This document shows, one piece after another, positions 16,971 to 23,876 of a DNA stretch of 64,000 nucleotides. The notes beneath the pieces are model-generated. The model searched no databases. It saw only the letters and a program-made list of their open reading frames with translations, and had not been told where the DNA came from. The stretch is from Ornithinibacter aureus (GTDB lineage Bacteria; Actinomycetota; Actinomycetes; Actinomycetales; Dermatophilaceae). Every line of letters begins with the position of its first letter. Position 1 is the stretch's first letter. The position numbers were made by a program, and so were the translations under genes. Location: assembly GCF_009858245.1 (NCBI RefSeq), contig NZ_VMSB01000001.1, positions 992,001-1,056,000 of the forward strand, read 5' to 3'.

Positions 16971-18054
16971 GAGTGATCTCCCATCGGTGTCGGTCCCGGT
17001 CGATGACGCGCTGAAGCAGCCGATGCCGGTAATCGTCTGAGACGCCGGCGTAGACCGCTGTGGTGGAGGCGTATTGGTGGCCTACCTGGTCCTGAACGAA
17101 GCGTTCCGGGTAGTCGAACTCGATCAGGTGGGTCACGTAGGAGTGGCGGAGCGAGTGCAAGTCCAGTTCTCCGGGCAGGCCCGCTTCCTCGCGGGCGTCG
17201 TTGAACGCTCGGTTGATCGACCTCAGAGAGAGACGTCCAGCTCGCTCGGAGAGGAACAGCGCAGGGTGGCCCGTCGGCCCGAACATCGGTCTCAGTTCAT
17301 CGATCCACTGCCGCACCGAGGCAACGACCCAGTCCATCTCCGGCACCAGCAATACGGATCGACGCTTCGGAGGACCGCCACGCGAACTCTTGCCCCATCT
17401 CACGAACAGACAGCCCGCCTTGCCGTACTCGGGCACCTTGGGGTTGCCGTGGAGATCGGCGAGGTCAAGGCCCCAGAGCTCGCGGCGTCGAAGCCCAAAG
17501 GCATACACCACCTTGAGGACGATGGCGTCACGCTGCGCGGCGATCGCGCCTTTCCGGCCTCGGCAACGAATGCTCTCCACGAGACCGTCAGCGGCGTCGA
17601 ATAGTGCCTGAACCTCGTCGTAGGTGAGTGGGCGGCGTCCGGGGTCGCCTTCGTAAGGCGTGGTGTGGTGGTAGCTGTTCCACTCGGTGACGACCTGGGT
17701 CGGGGCAGACCCGAACTCGTCCTTGCATCGGCTTACCCACTCGTAGTCCGCGCTCGTGACGTACTCCAGGAAGATTCGCAAGGCTGCTTGGTAGCCGCGG
17801 ATCGTCGTCGGTCGAGCCCCGACCAGGCTGGTGACGAAGGCTTCGAACTCGGTTGCTGTCCACTGCCATGGGTACTGGTTGGTGTACTCCGCGAAGCGCC
17901 TCACGACAGCCAGCCGGCCCTCGATCGTCGAGGCCTTCAACTGCCGCGACCTCTGTTGAGCGGCCCACCCTTCCTGCATCGCGTCGAAGACGATGCGCTC
18001 GGGATCCACAGAAGGGGCAACCCCGGGGAATCGTCCCGCAACAACGTTCGTCAC
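16948..18054 (-). CDS. Tyrosine recombinase/integrase
   Basis: This 368-aa site-specific recombinase has all catalytic residues: Arg in YAFGLRRREL (about 204), Lys in GKSSRGGPPKRR (about 228), HSLRH (His about 299, Arg about 302), the second His in VGHQYAS (about 325) and the nucleophile Tyr in TTAVYAG (about 333). The N-terminal SAM-like domain (STIEGRLAVVRRFAEYTNQYPWQW) binds the core site. GTG 18054 starts six bases after a perfect TATAAT, implying a leaderless message. It heads the three-gene operon with the HTH and zinc-ribbon genes. Confidence 0.92.
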   Translation of the reverse strand: MTNVVAGRFPGVAPSVDPERIVFDAMQEGWAAQQRSRQLKASTIEGRLAVVRRFAEYTNQYPWQWTATEFEAFVTSLVGARPTTIRGYQAALRIFLEYVTSADYEWVSRCKDEFGSAPTQVVTEWNSYHHTTPYEGDPGRRPLTYDEVQALFDAADGLVESIRCRGRKGAIAAQRDAIVLKVVYAFGLRRRELWGLDLADLHGNPKVPEYGKAGCLFVRWGKSSRGGPPKRRSVLLVPEMDWVVASVRQWIDELRPMFGPTGHPALFLSERAGRLSLRSINRAFNDAREEAGLPGELDLHSLRHSYVTHLIEFDYPERFVQDQVGHQYASTTAVYAGVSDDYRHRLLQRVIDRDRHRWEITHDPQDGL

Positions 18055-18090
18055 TGTTGCATTATATGCATCATTGATGCGGATGGATCA
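18055..18090 (-). promoter_or_regulatory. Leaderless promoter and palindromic operator of the recombinase operon
   Basis: On the minus strand TATAAT (18066-18061) lies six bases from the GTG start, so transcription should begin at or next to the start codon. Immediately upstream is the perfect palindrome GCATCA-A-TGATGC (18068-18080), between the likely -35 and -10. A repressor bound there would block RNA polymerase, and the operon's own HTH protein is the obvious candidate. The AT-rich site stands out in its GC-rich surroundings. Confidence 0.65.
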
Positions 18091-18129
18091 CCCAAGGCCT
18101 GCGGGCCAAGCGTCGCGCCCCTGCTCTCG

Positions 18130-18429
18130 CTAGCTGTCCAGGGCCTGCCAGTCCTCCAGTGCTCTGATGACGACTGGCAGGTATCGCTGGACCTGTTCGC
18201 GATCGCTCTCCTGTTCTCCCTCCGGGAGGTTGACAAACGGCGTCTCGATCTGCCGCTCCCACCTTGCGACAAGATCTGGTGGGATGACGAGGGACCCATC
18301 GTCACGTCGTTGGCAGTGGGCATGGACGTAGCGTTGCCAGTGGGCCCATCGCTCGTGCTCGATCGAGGCGAGCCGATCGAGGATCCTCTTGCTCTCGAGG
18401 ACCTGTCGGATCCTGTCGCTCTCGGACAT
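18130..18429 (-). CDS. RyR-like domain protein, third gene of the TIR-caspase operon
   Basis: This 99-aa protein starts at ATG 18429 in a TAATG overlap with the caspase stop; the longer frame to 18516 is not used. It has the pattern of prokaryotic RyR domains: IEHERWAHWQRYVHAH (residues 23-38), a middle segment with PPDLVARWERQ, and LPEGEQESDREQVQRYLPVV (about 69-87), matching the usual E-R-W ... L-x-E-x-E-K/Q-x-x-D-R spacing. RyR domains bind small ligands and recur in bacterial nucleotide-signalling contexts. Here it could bind the signal or modulate the caspase. The assignment is by motif only. Confidence 0.65.
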   Translation of the reverse strand: MSESDRIRQVLESKRILDRLASIEHERWAHWQRYVHAHCQRRDDGSLVIPPDLVARWERQIETPFVNLPEGEQESDREQVQRYLPVVIRALEDWQALDS

Positions 18430-19409
18430 TAGATGAGCTCTTGGTTGACTAGTCCCCAGTAATGCTGACCAAGGACGGTCAGTTCGCAAGCCTTTGAGTT
18501 CATCGCTGCGTGCCACATGTGCTTCTCCCCAACGGGCCGTACGAGGTTGACCTTTGCGAGTTCCTGCAAGATCGCGAAATCTGCGTTCTTCAGGGGATCC
18601 GGCAGCGGAGTGCCCGGGGGCTCGCTCCCATTACGCTCGGGCTCGTAGGACGGATCCAACGGGAGTTCCAACGCCGGGTCCTGAAACAGCTCGGTCAGCC
18701 TCTGCAAAGCTGTCAATGCGATCGGAGCTTCTGCCTTTCGCAGTGAAACGAAGCGCTCAACGTTGGTCTTGAAGACCGGCCGCTGGGCCCAAGGCCCTAG
18801 CGATTGATCGACATGTGCGTACACACTGCCCGGCGTAACCTCACCAACCAGGTTAGCCGCGGCACCGCTGAGAGCATCCACGAGGAGGTTGGTGAACACC
18901 CCAGAACCATTCGATTCCAGTGAATACTGTTTCGCCGTTGACGCGGTGAGAATCGTCACGCCGTCCTTGATCTCGGCAAACGCGGGAGAAATCGGATTGT
19001 TCCCCGCTCCTCCGCTGTGGCAGCAGTCGAGGATGATGACCTTGTTCTCCGCCGGGGACTGACTGGCCAACGTCATCACATCGCTGAGGGCGAGTCCGTC
19101 ATGGCCGTCAGCACAGTCGCTAGGGCACAGGAATCCGCCCGTGCTGTCGATATAGCCGTGGCCCGAGAAGTAGAACAGCGCGATGTCGGCCTTGTCCCGA
19201 AACAGTTCCTGGACGGATTCGCGCAACTCGGTTCGCGACACGGCACTATCCTCGCTCGTCGCCACAAGCAACTTGGGCTGAGTGAAGTTCGTGGTCCCGT
19301 CGGCGTGCCGGTCCAGGACCCCCTTGACATTGTGCGCGTCATTGGCTGCTCCGTGCAGCGATACTATCGACTCGTAGTAGTCGATCCCCACGATGAGTGC
19401 CTTACGCAT
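18429..19409 (-). CDS. Caspase-family (peptidase C14) protease with C-terminal winged-helix-like domain
   Basis: This 326-aa protein has a caspase-like p20 domain: [11 protein letters not shown] at the N-terminus, catalytic His84 in YFSGHGY, and Cys130 in [10 protein letters not shown] linker of about 60 Pro/Glu-rich residues follows, then a small domain (about 270-326: [44 protein letters not shown]) resembling winged helices found at the end of many bacterial caspases. It lies three bases after a TIR gene. In type IV Thoeris systems a TIR enzyme makes a nucleotide signal that activates a caspase-like protease, which then degrades host proteins; that role is inferred here from pairing. Confidence 0.88.
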   Translation of the reverse strand: MRKALIVGIDYYESIVSLHGAANDAHNVKGVLDRHADGTTNFTQPKLLVATSEDSAVSRTELRESVQELFRDKADIALFYFSGHGYIDSTGGFLCPSDCADGHDGLALSDVMTLASQSPAENKVIILDCCHSGGAGNNPISPAFAEIKDGVTILTASTAKQYSLESNGSGVFTNLLVDALSGAAANLVGEVTPGSVYAHVDQSLGPWAQRPVFKTNVERFVSLRKAEAPIALTALQRLTELFQDPALELPLDPSYEPERNGSEPPGTPLPDPLKNADFAILQELAKVNLVRPVGEKHMWHAAMNSKACELTVLGQHYWGLVNQELI

Positions 19410-19412
19410 AGC

Positions 19413-19784
19413 TCAGAGCGAGTCGATGAAATTCGCCACGTTAGCGTCGGTCCATTCGACGGTTTGGACGCCCGCCAGCGCAGTCCGGTCATTGGAGTAG
19501 ATCCAGATGCCTCGGATCTTCTTCCCCTCCTCCTTGGCGCACTGGATCTCCCACTTCTGACCAGATGACGTGAGCGAGTTCTTACTGACCAAAGCCACAA
19601 TTCCGTCGGAGCGGCGAATCCGGGTGCGGACCTTTTCTTTCCACTCAGTGTCGTACGGCTTCTTGACCGACATGTCGATGAACTCGTAGGGGTGGCGCGG
19701 GTGCAGGGATTGTCCCTTGAAGAGGTCCCGCATCCTCTCGTCTTCGATCGCGAACGCGACGAATACAACCTTCTTGTCGGTCAT
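19413..19784 (-). CDS. TIR-like domain protein (DUF1863/ThsB-like)
   Basis: This 123-aa protein starts at ATG 19784 behind GGGAGAG; upstream in-frame codons lack a ribosome site. It is a single flavodoxin-like TIR domain: KKVVFVAFAIEDERMRDLFKGQ, then YEFIDMSVKKPYDTEWKEKVRTRIRRSDGIVALVSKNSLTSS and KWEIQCAKEEGKKIRGIWIY. The Glu in KWEI (79) is at the place of the NADase catalytic Glu. The family is the MTH538/ThsB type, whose members in Thoeris make cyclic ADP-ribose isomers on phage infection. It is first in the operon, with the caspase three bases downstream. Confidence 0.85.
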   Translation of the reverse strand: MTDKKVVFVAFAIEDERMRDLFKGQSLHPRHPYEFIDMSVKKPYDTEWKEKVRTRIRRSDGIVALVSKNSLTSSGQKWEIQCAKEEGKKIRGIWIYSNDRTALAGVQTVEWTDANVANFIDSL

Positions 19785-19875
19785 GATTACTCTCCCATCG
19801 CGGCTAGGGCGTGAATGGCCCCGCAAGTTACTTCGGTTGAACAGGGCTCGATCGACTGTAACCTCGTCACGAGAT

Positions 19876-19908
19876 GTTGGGGCCGCCCGCTGGACGAGCG
19901 GCCCCAAC
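19876..19908. terminator. Hairpin terminator between the island and nrdJ
   Basis: GTTGGGGCCGC (19876-19886) pairs perfectly with GCGGCCCCAAC (19898-19908). It lies 28 bases beyond the nrdJ stop on the minus strand and marks the edge between chromosome backbone and the accessory island. Confidence 0.75.
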
Positions 19909-19935
19909 GTTGCATCCGTTGAATATGGCTCGCTT

Positions 19936-22929
19936 TCAGCTGCAGCCGGAGGTGCTTCCGCAGCCTTCGCAGACGTAGCAGGAACCGGCCGGGCGCATCT
20001 TCGTCCCGCAGGTCATGCACATCGGCGCATCCGCAGCCTTGGCGTCACCGAACATCGCAAGCAGGTCCGCCGAGGAGTGGATCTCCGAGGAGACCTCACG
20101 GGCCGAGGCAGCACCCGCACCCGACGACACCGCCGAGGCGTCGAGCGCGTGGCCCGACTCCCCCGCCGCCGCCGCAGCCCCAGCCGACGGCGCTGCCGCA
20201 GCGGACGACGCGACCGGTGCCACGGCATCCGACTTCTTCGACGAGGCACCGATGCCCTGGCTGAACGACTCGAGCTCTTCCTCGAGGTCCTCACCCGTCT
20301 CCTCGTCGACCGGCGCGTACGACCCGGTCTCGAGCTGGCGCGCCCGCTCCTCCGCGGAGTGGATGCCCATGTACGAGCGAGTGTCGAAGTCGAGGTAGTC
20401 CAGCGCCAGCCGGCGGAACACGTAGTCCATCAGCGACTGCGCCATCCGCACGTCCGGGTCGTCGGTCATCCCTGCCGGCTCGAAGCGCATGTTCGTGAAC
20501 TTCTCCACGAACGTCTCCAGCGGCACCCCGTACTGCAACGCGACCGAGGTGACGATCGAGAACGCGTCCATGACCCCGGCCAGGGTCGAGCCCTGCTTGC
20601 CGAACTTCAGGAACAGCTCACCGAGCCGCCCGTCGTCGTAGGTGCCGGCCGTGAGGTAACCCTCGGCCCCACCGACGGCGAACGAGATGGTCTGCGAGGA
20701 GCGACGCTTGGGCAGGCGCTCACGCGTCGGCCGGTAGACGACCTTCTCCACGATCTCGGCCTGCGCCGCCGCGACGGCAGCCCCGGCCTTGTCGGCCGCG
20801 GCGTCCTTGGCGGTCGAACCACCATCGGACAGCGGCTGGCCCACCTTGCAGTTGTCGCGGTAGACCGCCAGCGCCTTCAGGCCCATCTTCCAGCCCTGGA
20901 CGTAGACCTCCTCGATCTCCTCGACGGTCGCCGTCTCCGGCAAGTTGACCGTCTTGGAGATGGCACCGGACAGGAACGGCTGCACCGCAGCCATCATCCG
21001 CACGTGGCCCATCGGGGAGATGGCGCGCGCACCCATCGCGGTGTCGAACACCTCGTAGTGCTCCGTCTTCAGGCCCGGCGCGTCGATGACGTGGCCCTTG
21101 TCGGCGATGTACTCCACGATCGCCTCGACGGTCTCCTCGGTGTAGCCGAGCTTGCGCAGCGCCCGCGGGATCGTCAGGTTGACGATCTGCATCGAGCCGC
21201 CACCGACGAGCTTCTTGAACTTCACGAGCGAGAAGTCGGGCTCGATGCCGGTGGTGTCGCAGTCCATCATGAAGCCGATGGTGCCGGTGGGGGCGAGCAC
21301 CGACGCCTGGGCGTTGCGGTAGCCGTTCTTCTCACCGAGCTTGACGACGTCGTCCCACGCCTTCGTGGCGACGCGGTGGATGTCCTTGTCCATCGTGGTG
21401 ACGGTGCGCACGGCGTCGTTGGCGGCGGCGTGCTTGCGCATGACCCGCTTGTGGGCGTCGGCGTTGCGGGCGTACCCGGCGTACGGGCCGACGATCGCGG
21501 CCAGCTCGGCGGAGCGCTTGTAGGCAGCACCGGTGAGCAGCGAGGTGATCGACGCCGCGATGGCGCGCCCACCCTCGGAGTCGTACCCGTGGCCGGTGGC
21601 CATGAGCAGCGCGCCGAGGTTGGCGTAGCCGATGCCGAGCTGGCGGTAGTCACGCGTGGTGTCACCGATCGGCTCGGTCGGGAAGTCGGCGAAGCAGATG
21701 GAGATGTCCATCGCCGTGATGACGAGCTCGACGACCTTCTGGAACTGCACGGCGTCGAAGCTGTCGTCGTCGCGCAGGAACTTCAGCAGGTTCAGGCTCG
21801 CCAGGTTGCACGAGGAGTTGTCCAGGCTCATGTACTCCGAGCACGGGTTGGATGCCGTGATGCGGCCCGTCTCGGGGTTGGTGTGCCAGTCGTTGATCGT
21901 GTCGTCGTACTGGATGCCCGGGTCGGCGCACTCCCACGCGGCCTTGGCGATCTTGCCCATGAGCTCGCGCGCGTCTACGGTCTCGATGACCGAGCCGTCC
22001 TTGCGCGAGGTCAGGCCGAACTCCTTGCCCTCCTCGACCGCGCGCATGAACTCGTCGGTGACGCGCACCGAGTTGTTCGCGTTCTGGTACTGCACGGACA
22101 CGATGTCCTTGCCGCCGAGGTCCATGTCGAAGCCGGCGTCACGCAGCGCGCGGATCTTGTCCTCCTCGCGCGCCTTGGTCTCGACGAACTCCACGATGTC
22201 CGGGTGGTCGACGTCGAGGACGACCATCTTGGCCGCACGGCGCGTCGCGCCACCGGACTTGATGGTGCCCGCGGACGCGTCGGCCCCACGCATGAAGGAC
22301 ACCGGTCCCGAGGCCGTGCCACCGGAGGACAGCAGCTCCTTGGAGGAGCGGATGCGCGAGAGGTTCAGGCCGGCACCGGAGCCGCCCTTGAAGATGAAGC
22401 CCTCCTCCTTGTACCAGTTGAGGATGGAGTCCATCGAGTCGTCGACGCTGAGGATGAAGCAGGCGCTGACCTGCTGCGGGCTCGCGGTGCCGACGTTGAA
22501 CCACACGGGCGAGTTGAAGCTGAACACCTGGTGCAGCAGGGCGTACGTCAGCTCGTGCTCAAAGATCTCGGCGTCCTCGGCGGTGCCGAAGTAGCCGTGG
22601 TCCTTACCGGCCTTGACGTAGGTCAGCACGACGCGGTCGATGAGCTGCTTGAGCCCGGTCTCGCGCTCCGGGGTGCCGACGGCGCCGCGGAAGTACTTGG
22701 TCGTGACGATGGTGCTGGCGTTGACGCTCCAGAAGTCGGGGTACTCCACCCCGCGCTGGTCGAAGATCGTCTCCCCGGTCTTCCAGTTCTGCTGGACGAC
22801 GTCGCGCTTCTCCCAGGTCACCTGGTCGTAGGGGTGGACCCCGGGCGTGGTGAAGATGCGCTCGACGGTCACCCCCTTGCCGCGGGCGGACTTGCGGGCA
22901 CCTGCACGTGCTCCGGCGGTCTCGGTCAT
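19936..22929 (-). CDS. nrdJ: Class II (adenosylcobalamin-dependent) ribonucleotide reductase
   Basis: NrdJ reduces ribonucleotides to deoxyribonucleotides with a B12-derived radical and needs no oxygen. The 997-aa protein starts at ATG 22929 (MTETAGARAG, then FTTPGVHPYDQVTWEKRDV). It shows the family core: SACFILSVDDSMDSI, GSGAGLNLSRIRSS, NPCSEYMSLDNSSCNLASLNL, PTGTIGFMMDCDTTGIEPDF and the C-terminal zinc segment CMTCGTKM...CYVCEGCGS, which ends in a CS pair that can pass electrons. A low-complexity Ala/Ser segment (about 905-950) precedes the zinc domain. It follows nrdR on the same strand, 122 bases downstream, as in other actinomycetes. Confidence 0.97.
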   Translation of the reverse strand: MTETAGARAGARKSARGKGVTVERIFTTPGVHPYDQVTWEKRDVVQQNWKTGETIFDQRGVEYPDFWSVNASTIVTTKYFRGAVGTPERETGLKQLIDRVVLTYVKAGKDHGYFGTAEDAEIFEHELTYALLHQVFSFNSPVWFNVGTASPQQVSACFILSVDDSMDSILNWYKEEGFIFKGGSGAGLNLSRIRSSKELLSSGGTASGPVSFMRGADASAGTIKSGGATRRAAKMVVLDVDHPDIVEFVETKAREEDKIRALRDAGFDMDLGGKDIVSVQYQNANNSVRVTDEFMRAVEEGKEFGLTSRKDGSVIETVDARELMGKIAKAAWECADPGIQYDDTINDWHTNPETGRITASNPCSEYMSLDNSSCNLASLNLLKFLRDDDSFDAVQFQKVVELVITAMDISICFADFPTEPIGDTTRDYRQLGIGYANLGALLMATGHGYDSEGGRAIAASITSLLTGAAYKRSAELAAIVGPYAGYARNADAHKRVMRKHAAANDAVRTVTTMDKDIHRVATKAWDDVVKLGEKNGYRNAQASVLAPTGTIGFMMDCDTTGIEPDFSLVKFKKLVGGGSMQIVNLTIPRALRKLGYTEETVEAIVEYIADKGHVIDAPGLKTEHYEVFDTAMGARAISPMGHVRMMAAVQPFLSGAISKTVNLPETATVEEIEEVYVQGWKMGLKALAVYRDNCKVGQPLSDGGSTAKDAAADKAGAAVAAAQAEIVEKVVYRPTRERLPKRRSSQTISFAVGGAEGYLTAGTYDDGRLGELFLKFGKQGSTLAGVMDAFSIVTSVALQYGVPLETFVEKFTNMRFEPAGMTDDPDVRMAQSLMDYVFRRLALDYLDFDTRSYMGIHSAEERARQLETGSYAPVDEETGEDLEEELESFSQGIGASSKKSDAVAPVASSAAAAPSAGAAAAAGESGHALDASAVSSGAGAASAREVSSEIHSSADLLAMFGDAKAADAPMCMTCGTKMRPAGSCYVCEGCGSTSGCS

Positions 22930-23051
22930 GCGTTTCCCTACCTTCTGCCCCGTTCGGGGGCCGTGGTGACCTGACATGTGTCTGTTGTACTGCGAGGCGC
23001 TGACATCGCTGCCGCAGCCGGGGTGGGCCGGCGACGACGGACGACGGCGAG

Positions 23052-23552
23052 CTACCCCGTGGGGTGGGCGGACGGCATCCGACCCGGTGGTTCGATGCCT
23101 GCGGCGTCGCGCTCGGCGCGCAGCAGGGTGATCGCGGACTCGAAGTCCTCGAGGTTGTCGAACGCCTGGTAGACGCTCGCGAAGCGCAGGTAGGCGACCT
23201 CGTCGAGCTCGCGCAGCGGCTCGAGGACGGCCAGGCCGACCTCGTGCGCGTCGATCTCGGCGCTGCCCTGGCTGCGGATGGTCTCCTCGACGCGCTGGGC
23301 GAGCCGGGCGAGGTCGTCCTCGCTGACCGGGCGGCCCTGGCACGCCTTGCGGACGCCGACGAGCACCTTGGCGCGGCTGAACGGCTCGGTGGCGCCGGAA
23401 CGCTTGACCACGCTCAGGCTGGCCGTCTCCACGGTGGTGAAGCGGCGCCCACACTGCGGGCACTGACGGCGGCGGCGGATGCTCGCGCCGTCGTCGGTGG
23501 CCCGCGAGTCCATGACGCGGGAGTCGGTGTGGCGGCAGAACGGGCAGTGCAT
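23052..23552 (-). CDS. nrdR: Transcriptional repressor NrdR
   Basis: NrdR senses ATP/dATP and represses ribonucleotide reductase genes. The 166-aa protein starts [13 protein letters not shown] with the zinc ribbon CPFC...CPQC (residues 3-6 and 31-34), then the [17 protein letters not shown] signature and an ATP-cone domain ([25 protein letters not shown], then a helical body). It lies upstream of nrdJ on the same strand. Two NrdR-box-like sites precede it, so it probably regulates itself and nrdJ. Confidence 0.97.
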   Translation of the reverse strand: MHCPFCRHTDSRVMDSRATDDGASIRRRRQCPQCGRRFTTVETASLSVVKRSGATEPFSRAKVLVGVRKACQGRPVSEDDLARLAQRVEETIRSQGSAEIDAHEVGLAVLEPLRELDEVAYLRFASVYQAFDNLEDFESAITLLRAERDAAGIEPPGRMPSAHPTG

Positions 23553-23646
23553 GTGACCCCCCTCGTGTGGGCTGCGGCGCGGCGCCCTGTGGACGATGCG
23601 GTGGATACAGGTGTGAACAACCTGTGGATGACCAGCATTTCGTGTG

Positions 23647-23691
23647 CACAACATGTGGACGAACTACATGGGTGTAACCACTAGATGTGGT
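23647..23691 (-). promoter_or_regulatory. Pair of NrdR boxes upstream of nrdR
   Basis: CACAACATGTGGAC (23647-23660) and the palindromic ACCACTAGATGTGGT (23677-23691) have centres about 31 bases apart, three helical turns. Both resemble the known NrdR box (CACTAxATxTxGTG type), and this tandem spacing is the known arrangement. They lie 95-140 bases upstream of nrdR in the 324-base gap before the divergent 23877 gene. Nothing else was recognised in that gap apart from several TGTGGA words. Confidence 0.7.
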
Positions 23692-23876
23692 GGCTATCTT
23701 GACTCACTGTGACGGGGGCCGCAAGACATTCCGGGTGTTTCGGCGTGGCGAGTTCCGTTTGTGCAGGTCAGGGCGTTCGGATGCCGTCCGCCCACCGGCC
23801 GCTCGGGCGTGTCGCCGTGGGTGCGTGGTCGACACGCTCTGGACGCTGGACCCCCGGCGGCGGATAATCGCTGCGC

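Noticed and set aside
18130-18516. Longer start for the RyR-like gene
   Set aside because: The extra 29 residues lie inside the caspase gene; the ATG at 18429 overlaps the caspase stop as TAATG.
19717-22974. A 1085-aa open frame on the plus strand
   Set aside because: It is the antisense shadow of nrdJ; the minus strand encodes a complete, motif-bearing ribonucleotide reductase.
22930-23051. B12 riboswitch before nrdJ
   Set aside because: The gap is short and no cobalamin-box-like sequence is visible; control by NrdR boxes upstream of nrdR is better supported.
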